In this document: piece by piece, positions 1-7,862 of the stretch
Numbering within the stretch: the first letter of the stretch is position 1
Layout: each line of letters begins with the position of its first letter
Source of the DNA: Spirochaeta thermophila DSM 6578
Lineage (GTDB): Bacteria > Spirochaetota > Spirochaetia > Winmispirales > Winmispiraceae
Length of the DNA: 64,000 nt
Reading direction: 5' to 3'
Assembly: GCF_000184345.1 (NCBI RefSeq)
Contig: NC_017583.1
Span: forward strand, 2,480,001-2,544,000
Translations under genes and position numbers: made by a program
The notes under the pieces: generated by a model
Seen by the model: only the letters and a program-made list of their open reading frames with translations
The model's database searches: none
What the model was told of the DNA's origin: nothing

Positions 1-6
1 CCAGCA

Positions 7-1551
7 ATGGCGATCGACGTACACCAGCTCCATCCCCTCGAAGTGAAGGTCCTCCTGTCCTTCAGCCCCGGGACCCCCCTCACCCACACCATCCTGCAGG
101 AGAAGCTGGGATTCAATATCGGCCAGTCCAACCAGGCCTTCAGCTGGCTCCTCGCAAAGGGGCTCGTGGAGGAACACGAACGGGCCACCCGCACGTATTA
201 CGAGCTCACCCCGTTGGGAGAGGAGTACGCCGAAAGGGGGACGCCCGAAGCACGCATCCTCTCGCTCCTCGAGGAAGAGGGACCGCTTCCCCTCCCCGAG
301 ATCGCCTCGAGGCTCGACCTCGAACAGAAGGAAGTGGGCACCGCCTTCGGCCAGATGAAGAAGGACGGCCTCCTCGCCATGGACGAGGAGAAACGCGTGG
401 TCATCGCGGACCCCTCCGCCACGGGGAGGATCGAAGGGGTGCGGAACCTCATCCGGAAGGCCAAGGAGAAAGGAGGAAGCCTCTCCGAAGAAGAGCTCTC
501 GGACGAGGAGCGCACCCTCGTTCAGACCATAAGCCGCAAACGGGGGGCCGGATCCGAACCCTTCAAGCTGGTGGAGCGGGAACAGGTCTCCTACGTCCTC
601 ACCCGCGAAGCCGCAGACGTGGCGCAAGAGCTTGCAAAAGCCGGCTTCACGGGAGAGGAACTGGGCGCCGTCACCCCGGAGATGCTCAAGACCGGCGCAT
701 GGAAAGCCAAGCGGTTCAGGCCCTACAACATTCAGATCCCGCCGAAACGGCTCCTCATCGGACGCACCAATGCCTACTGTGACTACCTCGCATGGGTGAA
801 GGACAAGATGGTGGCACTCGGATTCGAGGAATTCGACGGTCCTCTGGTGGAGACCGAGTTCTGGAACTCCGACGCCCTCTTCATGCCCCAATTCCACTCC
901 GCGCGCGACATCCACGACGTGTACTATATCGAAGAACCGCAGTACGCAAAGGAGATCCCCGAGCCCTATCTCTCGAGGGTGGCCGCCACCCATGAGCACG
1001 GGTGGGAGACCGGAAGCCGTGGCTGGGAGTACACCTTCGACCGCACCTTCACCCGGAGACTCATCCTCAGGAGCCAGGGAACGGTGCTCTCGGCCAAACA
1101 GCTCACCAAGGCGAAGGTCCCGGGCAAGTACTTCGGGATCGTCCGCTGCTTCCGGCACGACCAGGTGGATGCCACCCACCTCTCCGACTTCTACCAGACC
1201 GAGGGCATCGTCCTGGGCGAGGAGGTGAACCTGCGCAACCTCCTGGGTCTCCTCAAGATGTTCGCCGAGGAGGTCGCGGGTGCCACCGAGGTGAAATACG
1301 TGCCCGGGTACTTCCCCTTTACCGAACCATCGGTCGAGGTGCACATAAAGCACCCGGTCTTGGGATGGTTCGAGCTCGGAGGTTCGGGCATCTTCAGGCC
1401 CGAGGTCACCAAACCCCTCGGGATAGAGGTACCGGTCCTCGCCTGGGGTCTCGGAATAGACCGCATGGCCCTCATGCACCTCGGACTCAACGACCTGCGC
1501 GACCTTTTCACCTACGACATCGAGGCAGCACGACTCAGGAGGAGGATCTGA
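7..1551 (+). CDS. pheS: Phenylalanine--tRNA ligase alpha subunit, archaeal type
   Basis: Class II aminoacyl-tRNA synthetase subunit that activates phenylalanine and charges tRNA-Phe together with PheT. The 514-residue product has winged-helix-like N-terminal DNA/tRNA-binding segments (about residues 1-200), as in archaeal and eukaryotic PheRS and unlike the shorter bacterial PheS. The catalytic core is at about 235-514, with a motif-2-like stretch GIVRCFRHDQVDATHL and a motif-3-like stretch GLGIDRMALM near the end. Only six bases precede the ATG, so the upstream signals, and any N-terminal extension, cannot be judged. pheT starts 3 bases after the stop codon. Confidence 0.95.
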   Translation: MAIDVHQLHPLEVKVLLSFSPGTPLTHTILQEKLGFNIGQSNQAFSWLLAKGLVEEHERATRTYYELTPLGEEYAERGTPEARILSLLEEEGPLPLPEIASRLDLEQKEVGTAFGQMKKDGLLAMDEEKRVVIADPSATGRIEGVRNLIRKAKEKGGSLSEEELSDEERTLVQTISRKRGAGSEPFKLVEREQVSYVLTREAADVAQELAKAGFTGEELGAVTPEMLKTGAWKAKRFRPYNIQIPPKRLLIGRTNAYCDYLAWVKDKMVALGFEEFDGPLVETEFWNSDALFMPQFHSARDIHDVYYIEEPQYAKEIPEPYLSRVAATHEHGWETGSRGWEYTFDRTFTRRLILRSQGTVLSAKQLTKAKVPGKYFGIVRCFRHDQVDATHLSDFYQTEGIVLGEEVNLRNLLGLLKMFAEEVAGATEVKYVPGYFPFTEPSVEVHIKHPVLGWFELGGSGIFRPEVTKPLGIEVPVLAWGLGIDRMALMHLGLNDLRDLFTYDIEAARLRRRI

Positions 1552-1554
1552 TCC

Positions 1555-3258
1555 ATGCCCAAGATCGAAATCTCACGAGACAAGTTCTTCGACGCCCTCG
1601 GAAGGCGGTTCTCGTATCCCGAACTCGAAGAGCTCCTCACCGTGGCCAAAGGGGAGCTCGACGACGTCGATGAGGAGGAAGGCCTCCTCAAGATAGAGCT
1701 CAACGACACCAATCGACCCGACCTCTGGTCCCTGCGGGGCCTCGTCCGCCAGCTGAGGACCTACCTCGGAGAACCCGCCCCTACCTATCCGTTCATCTCC
1801 CGCCCGAACGAGCGGAAAGAGAGCGGGGAGCGGACCATAGAAGTGGACCCTGGCCTCAGGGAGATACGACCCTACATTGCGGGATTCGTGGCTCGAGGAA
1901 GGGTCGTGGACGACGACATCCTCCGCGACCTCATCCAGACACAGGAAAAACTCTGCTGGAACTTCGGTCAGAAGAGAAAGGCCGTGGCCATGGGCATCTA
2001 CCGGTCCACGCTCATCCGGTATCCCGTGCAGTACAAGGCGGCCGATCCCGACCGCACGCGATTCGTCCCCCTCTCCATGGAGAAGGAGCTCTCCCTCCGG
2101 GAGATCCTCCGGGAACACCCGAAGGGGCAGGAGTTCGGGTGGATCGTAGAACATCTTCCCGCCTACCCCTTCCTCACCGACGCCCGTGGTGAGGTCCTGA
2201 GCTTCCCTCCCATCATCAACAGCGCACGGATAGGGGCGGTGGAGGTCGGCGACGAGGAGCTCTTCGTGGAGCTCACCGGCCTCGATCTCAAGACCATCCT
2301 CCTGGCCTGCACCATCGTGGCCTGCGACATGGCGGACGAGGGCTTCGAGATCCTTCCGGTGAAAGTGGTGTACCCCTACGACACCCCCATGGGGAGGGAA
2401 CTCACGACCCCCTTCGCGTTCCAGACCGTGGAGCACACCACCCGTAGTGCGGTGGAGAAGCTCCTCGGGCTCAACCTCACCTCCGAGGAGATCTCCCAGG
2501 CCCTCACGCGTATGGGGGTTTCCCACACCATCGAAGGGGATACCATCACCATAGTGCCTCCCGTCTACAGGAACGACTTCCTCCACCCCGTGGATATCGC
2601 AGAGGACATCATGATCGGCCACGGAATGGACCGGTTCGACCCGGAGATGCCCAGGGACTTCACCGTAGGCCGTCTCTCTGCGGCAGAGGAACGCAATCGC
2701 AGGGTGAAGATGCTCATGGTGGGCATGGGGTTCCAGGAGATGATCTTCAACTACCTGGGCTCGCGGCGCGATTTCATAGAGAAGATGCGCATGAGCGACG
2801 AGGACGCGATCCGGGTGGCCAACCCCCTCTCCGAGAACTACGAGTACGTCCGGCCCTCCGTCCTCCCCTCCCTCCTCGCCGCCGAGAGCGTCTCCTCGCA
2901 CGCCGTCTATCCGCACCACATCTTCGAGACCGGCAAGGTGGCGAAGAAAGACCCCGAGGACAACTACGGTTCCAAGACCTACAACATGCTGGGCTTCCTG
3001 AGCGCGGATCCCAAGGCCGACTTCAACATGACGAGCAGCCATGTCGCGGCCCTGTGCTACTACCTGGGCAAGGAGTACACCCTCGAGCCGAAAGAGGACC
3101 CGCGGTTCGTTCCGGGAAGGACGGCCGCCCTCCTGGTGGGCGGTCGCGAGGTGGGAATCTTCGGCGAAGTCCACCCTGAAGTCCTCGAGAACTGGGGCAT
3201 CACCATGCCCTGCGCAGCCTGCGAGATCAACCTGGACATCCTCTTTGAAGCGGAGTGA
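1555..3258 (+). CDS. pheT: Phenylalanine--tRNA ligase beta subunit, archaeal type
   Basis: Beta subunit of PheRS, which forms the heterotetramer with PheS and carries the B3/B4 editing and B5 domains. At 567 residues it matches the compact archaeal/eukaryotic form rather than the roughly 800-residue bacterial form with EMAP and anticodon-binding additions. It contains the typical NDTNRPDLWS segment (about residues 50-60). The ATG lies 3 bases after the pheS stop, and the end of pheS (AGGAGGATCTG) supplies its ribosome binding site. The two genes form one operon. Having both subunits in archaeal form is a known spirochaete feature and points to an ancient transfer. Confidence 0.95.
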   Translation: MPKIEISRDKFFDALGRRFSYPELEELLTVAKGELDDVDEEEGLLKIELNDTNRPDLWSLRGLVRQLRTYLGEPAPTYPFISRPNERKESGERTIEVDPGLREIRPYIAGFVARGRVVDDDILRDLIQTQEKLCWNFGQKRKAVAMGIYRSTLIRYPVQYKAADPDRTRFVPLSMEKELSLREILREHPKGQEFGWIVEHLPAYPFLTDARGEVLSFPPIINSARIGAVEVGDEELFVELTGLDLKTILLACTIVACDMADEGFEILPVKVVYPYDTPMGRELTTPFAFQTVEHTTRSAVEKLLGLNLTSEEISQALTRMGVSHTIEGDTITIVPPVYRNDFLHPVDIAEDIMIGHGMDRFDPEMPRDFTVGRLSAAEERNRRVKMLMVGMGFQEMIFNYLGSRRDFIEKMRMSDEDAIRVANPLSENYEYVRPSVLPSLLAAESVSSHAVYPHHIFETGKVAKKDPEDNYGSKTYNMLGFLSADPKADFNMTSSHVAALCYYLGKEYTLEPKEDPRFVPGRTAALLVGGREVGIFGEVHPEVLENWGITMPCAACEINLDILFEAE

Positions 3259-3331
3259 CGCCGGAACCGGTTGTTACGAAAAGGGGTGGCAGATCAACTC
3301 GGGCTTCCGATATACTTAATAGCAGGAGCAC

Positions 3332-4291
3332 ATGACCGAGACCACGAGAGCACGGGAACTCTTCACCTCATCCCTCCCGAGCGTCCTCGTCCCCTATCGG
3401 GGTCCCTCCGAGAACCCGGAGGAACAGGACATCTTCCTCTACCTCAGACCTGAATCCAACGGGGTGGTGGTGGAGAGTACGGCTCTCAAGGTCATCACCT
3501 CCACACCGGACTACAAGAAGAAGCTCCACCTCGTCTACATGGCGAACATTCCCGGGGAGTTCATCTCCTCCCGCCACATCGTGGAGCAGCACTATCGGGT
3601 GAAGCTCATCTTCGCCACCTACGGGAAACGGGTCTTCACCCCCTACATGCGGCAGCGGTTCAGCGCCCACTTCGGCATTCCCTTCGATGAGGCACACATC
3701 GTCGGGGCCTTCGAGGCCCTGAGGGAACTCCACATGAGTCCCGAGGAACTCTTCCAGCTCTGGGTCCCCGAACAGGACGTCCTCACGGTCCTCGAACAGA
3801 CAATCAAACGGTACAACGACCTCTTCATCGTCAACTACGACATACCCGCACTCCTCCACAAGAACACCAGGAACACCGACATCGCCGTGATGCTCTTCAG
3901 GACCTCCTACACCTACGACCAGCTCGCACTCCTGTTCAAGAAGGTGCAGGAGCGTCTCCAGGGTGCGGGTCTCCTCAAACAAGGCATGCCGCTCAGCAGG
4001 GTGATCCACTTTTCGAAGAGCCCCTTCGAGCAGATTCTCGATGCCCAGGGGTATCTCTACGCAGAGAAGGACAGGCCCGTGCCCCTCGAAGAGATCTCGT
4101 TCGCCCGCTATCTCCTCCGTCACGGATTCGAGGAAAAGGAGATCAGGGGACTCATCTCCTACCCCCTCGTCCAGTACGAGGAGGGGGGAAGGCTCTGCGA
4201 GGGGAACGTCTTCACACTCTCCCATGGGGGATCATACCGGCAGGCGTTGGATGTCTGCGAACGGATACGGGCCCAGTTCTGGATTCATTGA
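3332..4291 (+). CDS. Conserved protein of unknown function upstream of ParA-like ATPase
   Basis: I do not recognise this 319-residue family. It is soluble, with no signal peptide or membrane segment, and has mixed alpha/beta character and many aromatic residues. The ATG is preceded by a good ribosome binding site (CAGGAGC) and a possible -10 TATACT at 3311-3316. The next gene, a ParA-type ATPase, starts 13 bases after the stop, so the two are very likely co-transcribed. A role as the ATPase's partner or localisation target is possible but is inferred from position only. Confidence 0.75.
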   Translation: MTETTRARELFTSSLPSVLVPYRGPSENPEEQDIFLYLRPESNGVVVESTALKVITSTPDYKKKLHLVYMANIPGEFISSRHIVEQHYRVKLIFATYGKRVFTPYMRQRFSAHFGIPFDEAHIVGAFEALRELHMSPEELFQLWVPEQDVLTVLEQTIKRYNDLFIVNYDIPALLHKNTRNTDIAVMLFRTSYTYDQLALLFKKVQERLQGAGLLKQGMPLSRVIHFSKSPFEQILDAQGYLYAEKDRPVPLEEISFARYLLRHGFEEKEIRGLISYPLVQYEEGGRLCEGNVFTLSHGGSYRQALDVCERIRAQFWIH

Positions 4292-4304
4292 AAAGGGGGA
4301 ACTC

Positions 4305-5072
4305 ATGAAAGTGGTGAGCGTCTATAACGTGAAGGGAGGAGTGGGGAAGACCACCTGTGCGGTCAACCTCGCGTTTCTCGCCGCTCGGGATGGGTACACC
4401 ACCCTCCTGTGGGACCTCGATCCCCAGGGCGGGGCCACCTTCTATCTCACGGAACAGACGGAACTCGCCCGGAGCCCCAGGAAGATCCTCTCGAAGAAGA
4501 GCGCACTCCTCGACGCCGTGATCCCCACCCCCTATCGTGACCTCTTCCTCCTCCCCGCAGACCTCTCGCTCAGGAACGTCACCATCCTCCTGGACGAGAT
4601 GAAACGCTCACGGGAGCGCATCCACGAACAGCTCGAGAAGATAGGGGATCGCTACGATCTCGTCCTCTTGGACGCACCTCCCGGACTCTCCCTCCTCTCC
4701 GAGAACCTCTTCTCTGCCTCGGATCGCATCCTCCTCCCCCTCGTACCCACCCCGCTCTCCCTTCGCGCCTACCTCCAGATAAGCGCCTTCTTCTCCGAGC
4801 ACGACCTCCCCGCGGAGAAGATCCTTCCCTTCTTCAACATGGTGGACAGGAGAAAGAAGATCCACCGCACCACGCTTGAGGAGTACTCCCGTCTCCCCGA
4901 GTTCCTCTCCGCATGGATACCCCAGGCCTCGGTGGTGGAGGAGATGGGGAAGAGGAGGAAACCCCTCCCCGCCTTCTCCCGCACCACCACGGCGTCCCTC
5001 GCCTTCCTGCGACTCTGGGAGGAATTGAAGAGGAACGTCGGCCTCATCCGAGATACGGATCGAGGAACCTGA
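4305..5072 (+). CDS. ParA/MinD-type ATPase, orphan (no ParB beside it)
   Basis: Deviant Walker-type P-loop ATPase. The N-terminus MKVVSVYNVKGGVGKTT carries the KGGVGKTT motif (about residues 10-17), with the DLDPQGG switch after it and DAPPG later in the chain. The 255-residue length fits the family. An alternative upstream frame exists, but the ATG at 4305 follows AAAAGGGGGAACTC and begins exactly at the conserved beta strand. Family members position DNA, chemotaxis arrays or polysaccharide machinery. No ParB is adjacent; the likely partner is the unknown protein encoded just upstream. The last 29 bases overlap the end of the convergent thrH gene. Confidence 0.88.
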   Translation: MKVVSVYNVKGGVGKTTCAVNLAFLAARDGYTTLLWDLDPQGGATFYLTEQTELARSPRKILSKKSALLDAVIPTPYRDLFLLPADLSLRNVTILLDEMKRSRERIHEQLEKIGDRYDLVLLDAPPGLSLLSENLFSASDRILLPLVPTPLSLRAYLQISAFFSEHDLPAEKILPFFNMVDRRKKIHRTTLEEYSRLPEFLSAWIPQASVVEEMGKRRKPLPAFSRTTTASLAFLRLWEELKRNVGLIRDTDRGT

Positions 5073-5646
5073 GAAGCTCCTCATAGGAGGCGGCCACCTC
5101 CAGCTCCGGATGTTCCCGTGCGATCCTCTCGGGAGGGCGGAAGAGGAATCCCCTCGAGGCGGCCTTCAGCATGGAGAGATCGTTATAGGAATCCCCGGCC
5201 GCGTACACATCGAAGTTGAGGCCTCTGAGCGCTTCCACCGCCCGACGCTTGCCGTCCTCTTGCCGGAGCCGGTATCCCGAGATGAACCCCTCTTCGTCCA
5301 CGACGAGCTCGTTGCAGAAGATCGTGGGCCATCCCAGCATCCGCATCACGGGCCTGGCGAACTCGGTGAAGGTGTCCGAGAGCACGATCACCTGGGTCCT
5401 CTCCCGGAGGGCCTCGAGGAACTCAGGGGCGCCCTCGAGCGGTCTCATGGACGAGATGATCCGCTGGATGTCCGGGAGTCTCAGTCCGTGTTCCCTGAGG
5501 ACCGAGATCCTATGCTTCATGAGGACGTCGTAATCGCTCACATCCCTGGTGGTGAGCTTGAGATCGGCGATCCCCGTGGTTTCGGCCACGGCGATCCAGA
5601 TCTCCGGGAAGAGCACACCCTCCAGATCGAGACACACCATATGCAT
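5044..5646 (-). CDS. thrH: ThrH-type phosphoserine phosphatase / phosphoserine:homoserine phosphotransferase
   Basis: HAD-superfamily enzyme of 200 residues. The first motif is CLDLEGVL (D followed by L-E, the DxE variant of HAD motif I typical of ThrH). Motif II is VILSDTF and motif III/IV is AAGDSYND. It resembles Pseudomonas ThrH over its whole length, including EIWIAVAE and DYDVLMKHR. In that family it hydrolyses phosphoserine and can transfer the phosphate to homoserine. The start is MHMVCLDL at 5646; starting 6 bases further in is also possible. No ribosome binding site is visible, but a promoter sits 6 bases upstream. The gene stands alone and overlaps the convergent ParA-like gene by 29 bases. 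Confidence 0.9.
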   Translation of the reverse strand: MHMVCLDLEGVLFPEIWIAVAETTGIADLKLTTRDVSDYDVLMKHRISVLREHGLRLPDIQRIISSMRPLEGAPEFLEALRERTQVIVLSDTFTEFARPVMRMLGWPTIFCNELVVDEEGFISGYRLRQEDGKRRAVEALRGLNFDVYAAGDSYNDLSMLKAASRGFLFRPPERIAREHPELEVAASYEELLRFLDPYLG

Positions 5647-5652
5647 GGCCGT

Positions 5653-5682
5653 TATATAGCACGTAACCGGACTCCGTGTGAA
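5653..5682 (-). promoter_or_regulatory. Promoter of thrH, placed for a leaderless transcript
   Basis: On the minus strand TTCACA (5677-5682) and TATATA (5653-5658) are separated by 18 bases. Only 6 bases separate the -10 element from the ATG at 5646, so transcription should begin at or next to the start codon. No Shine-Dalgarno sequence is present. Confidence 0.55.
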
Positions 5683-5707
5683 CCCTGAACAATCCGAAGA
5701 ATTACTG

Positions 5708-5713
5708 TATAGT
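5708..5713 (+). promoter_or_regulatory. -10 element upstream of the NlpC/P60-like lipoprotein gene
   Basis: TATAGT, 17 bases before the ATG at 5731. A weak TGAACA lies 16 bases upstream (5686-5691). The short leader carries a clear ribosome binding site, CGGAGGTG, so this gene is not leaderless although its promoter is back-to-back with that of thrH. Confidence 0.45.
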
Positions 5714-5730
5714 AGATTCGGAGGTGCCCG

Positions 5731-6441
5731 ATGCGCATACGGCTGCACAACCTCTCCGCAGCTCTCCTCGTGGAGGTACTGCTGTTCTCGGCATGCACGA
5801 CCCTCCCCGAGGGACAGTCCGCCTGGCCCGACCACAGGCCGCGGTCTCTCTCCTCCTCCTACCCCGACGGGCGGGGACCTTCCCTCTCCGAACTGCAACG
5901 ACGTCTCGTCGAAGAAGCCCGGAGGCTCGTGGGAAGGGAACGCCTCGTCGTGAACGGCAGAGCTTTCACCATGGACTGCACCGGCGTGGTCCTCGCCGTC
6001 TACTATGCGGCAGGCATCGACCTGTCCACCGAGTTTTTCCGCCACGAAGGCAACGGGGTACGCCGTCTCTATCTCACCATGAAGTCGCACGGCCTTCTCT
6101 ACTTCACCCGGACCCCTCAACCGGGCGACCTCATCTTCTGGGACGACACCTATGACGCGAACGGAGACGGGAGGATGAACGATCCGCTCACCCACGTGGG
6201 GATGGTGGTCGAATCCCACTCCGACGGCACCGTGGTATACATCCACCACAACTACCGGCGGGGTATCGTCCTCGAATACATGAACCTCTACGATCCCGAC
6301 ACCTACACCACGGAGAAGGGGGGGAAGATCGTAGTGGTCAACAGCCCCATGAGGATGAGAGGGAGTCCCGCCGCGAACGGAAAGTGGCTCGCGAGCCACC
6401 TCGTGAGGGACTTCGGCCGGGCCTACCTCTATACGAACTGA
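5731..6441 (+). CDS. Lipoprotein with NlpC/P60-like (cysteine amidase) domain
   Basis: Predicted exported lipoprotein of 236 residues. A hydrophobic leader ends in LLFSAC (lipobox, Cys about residue 22), followed by a linker and a papain-like domain. The likely nucleophile is in FTMDCTGVVLAVYY and the catalytic His in PLTHVGMVV, with a further HH pair in VYIHHNY. These are the Cys and His of the NlpC/P60 and CHAP groups that cut peptidoglycan stem peptides. PGDLIFWDD between them is the usual turn of this fold. Substrate and exact family are inferred. The apbE gene follows at 6481 with its own promoter. Confidence 0.75.
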   Translation: MRIRLHNLSAALLVEVLLFSACTTLPEGQSAWPDHRPRSLSSSYPDGRGPSLSELQRRLVEEARRLVGRERLVVNGRAFTMDCTGVVLAVYYAAGIDLSTEFFRHEGNGVRRLYLTMKSHGLLYFTRTPQPGDLIFWDDTYDANGDGRMNDPLTHVGMVVESHSDGTVVYIHHNYRRGIVLEYMNLYDPDTYTTEKGGKIVVVNSPMRMRGSPAANGKWLASHLVRDFGRAYLYTN

Positions 6442-6444
6442 CCC

Positions 6445-6473
6445 TTGCCCCAGGGAACACTCTTTGCTAGAGT
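6445..6473 (+). promoter_or_regulatory. Promoter of apbE, placed for a leaderless transcript
   Basis: TTGCCC (6445-6450), a 17-base spacer and TAGAGT (6468-6473) are followed by only 7 bases before the ATG at 6481. There is no ribosome binding site in front of that ATG. Confidence 0.55.
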
Positions 6474-6480
6474 GGGCCGC

Positions 6481-7491
6481 ATGAAACGAGCCATTGCCCT
6501 CCCCTTCGCCGTCCTCCTCCTCCTTTCGTGTCGGCAGGGAGAACCTCTCACGAGGACCGATTTCGCCCTCGGCACCGTCTGCTCGGTGAGGATCTTCGAC
6601 CACAAGGACGAGAAGATCCTCGATGAGGCCTTCTCCCTCCTCTCCTCCATCGAAGCCACCTTCTCACCCTCCATAGAAGGGAGTGATATCTGGAAGGTCA
6701 ATCACGGTGGAGGAAGGCCCACCACCGTGTCACCGGAGACCGCCGTCGTACTCTCACGGGCCCTCGACTATGCTCGCACCTCTGGGGGGGCCTTCGATCC
6801 CGCGATAGGGGCCCTGGTGAACGTGTGGGCCATCGGGACCGACCGGGCACATATCCCTTCGCCGGAGGAGATCGACCATGCCCTCGCCACCATCGACTAC
6901 CGAGCCGTCTCACTGAACGGAGATGCGGTCGTAGTCGGGAACCCCGAGACCAGGCTCGACCTCGGGGCCATCGTGAAGGGGTATGCGAGCGATGAACTCG
7001 CCTCGCTCTTCACGGCAAGGGGAGTACGGTCGGCCATCGTGGACCTCGGAGGGAACATCTTCGCGGTGGGGAGCCGGCCCGACGGCACACCCTGGAGGAT
7101 AGGGATCCAGGATCCGGAAGGTCCGAAAGGGAGCTACGTGGGGATCCTCAGGGTGAGGAACAAGGCGGTGGTGACCTCCGGCGTCTACGAACGCTTCTTC
7201 ATGCAGGACGGGGTACGCTACCACCACCTTCTCGATCCTTCCACCGGATATCCGGCGAGGACCGGCCTCCTGAGCGTCACCGTGGTGCATCCCAAGGGGA
7301 TCGATGCCGATGCCCTTTCCACCACACTCTTCGTCCTCGGGATGGAAAGGGGCCATGCCTATCTGCGCGAACAGCATCCTGAGGCCGAAGCCCTCTTCAT
7401 AGGAGAGGATCACACCATATGGATGACCCCAGGACTCGAAGGGGCCTTCACCCTCACCGCCGAGACCTACTCGCTCGAGAGACTTCCCTAA
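6481..7491 (+). CDS. apbE: FAD:protein FMN transferase, lipoprotein
   Basis: ApbE attaches FMN covalently to threonine residues of Rnf/Nqr-type and related redox proteins outside the cytoplasmic membrane. The product has 336 residues. MKRAIALPF...LLLSC at the N-terminus is a lipoprotein signal with Cys at about residue 17. Family hallmarks are present: FALGTVCSVRIFD near the start, GGAFDPAIGALVNVW, DLGAIVKGYASDEL, IVDLGGNIFAVG and HHLLDPSTGYPAR. An upstream TTG in frame exists but would add charged residues before the signal peptide, so the ATG is preferred. The last 4 bases overlap the convergent NusG-II gene. Confidence 0.93.
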   Translation: MKRAIALPFAVLLLLSCRQGEPLTRTDFALGTVCSVRIFDHKDEKILDEAFSLLSSIEATFSPSIEGSDIWKVNHGGGRPTTVSPETAVVLSRALDYARTSGGAFDPAIGALVNVWAIGTDRAHIPSPEEIDHALATIDYRAVSLNGDAVVVGNPETRLDLGAIVKGYASDELASLFTARGVRSAIVDLGGNIFAVGSRPDGTPWRIGIQDPEGPKGSYVGILRVRNKAVVTSGVYERFFMQDGVRYHHLLDPSTGYPARTGLLSVTVVHPKGIDADALSTTLFVLGMERGHAYLREQHPEAEALFIGEDHTIWMTPGLEGAFTLTAETYSLERLP

Positions 7492-7862
7492 AAGGTGGTC
7501 CCGTCCACCGGGGAAGAGCCCTTCCTCCCCTCCACCATGACGAATATCCGGTTGGGAAGACAGGCGATCCACTGACCCGGCGAGGATATCCTCCCCATGG
7601 CAATACAGAGCTTGTCGGGACACGGCGCCTCTTCAATCCACACCGCCCCGTTCCGGATGATCACTTTCTCAGGTCCGAGAGGACCTTCCACCTCCAGGGT
7701 CCTGTCCTCGTCGAGAGGATAGAGGAAGACTCCCCCCTCGCTTTCCACCCGCACCACGAGGGGCCCCATCGGACGGGTATAGGCCGCGGCGAGCACACCT
7801 GTAAGTGCGAAGAGAGCGAACACGATGATCACCCAGTCACCGATTCCCATGGATCTACGCAT
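7488..7862 (-). CDS. NusG domain II-containing membrane-anchored protein
   Basis: Small protein (124 residues) with one N-terminal membrane segment (WVIIVFALFALTGVLAAAY) followed by an extracytoplasmic NusG-II-like beta domain. The end carries the family motif APCPDKLC and CLPNRIFVMVEG. Such proteins are often found with FMN-binding or electron-transport genes, and apbE lies convergently next to it here, but no function is proven. The start at 7862 follows GGGGGTGATC and overlaps the end of the upstream ATPase gene by 8 bases, implying translational coupling. A longer reading from 7892 would run through that gene's coding sequence and is less likely. Confidence 0.8.
   Translation of the reverse strand: MRRSMGIGDWVIIVFALFALTGVLAAAYTRPMGPLVVRVESEGGVFLYPLDEDRTLEVEGPLGPEKVIIRNGAVWIEEAPCPDKLCIAMGRISSPGQWIACLPNRIFVMVEGRKGSSPVDGTTF

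Noticed and set aside
5647-6603. N-terminal extension of the thrH frame up to 6603
   Set aside because: It runs antisense through the NlpC/P60-like gene; the HAD domain begins exactly at 5646 and a promoter sits between.
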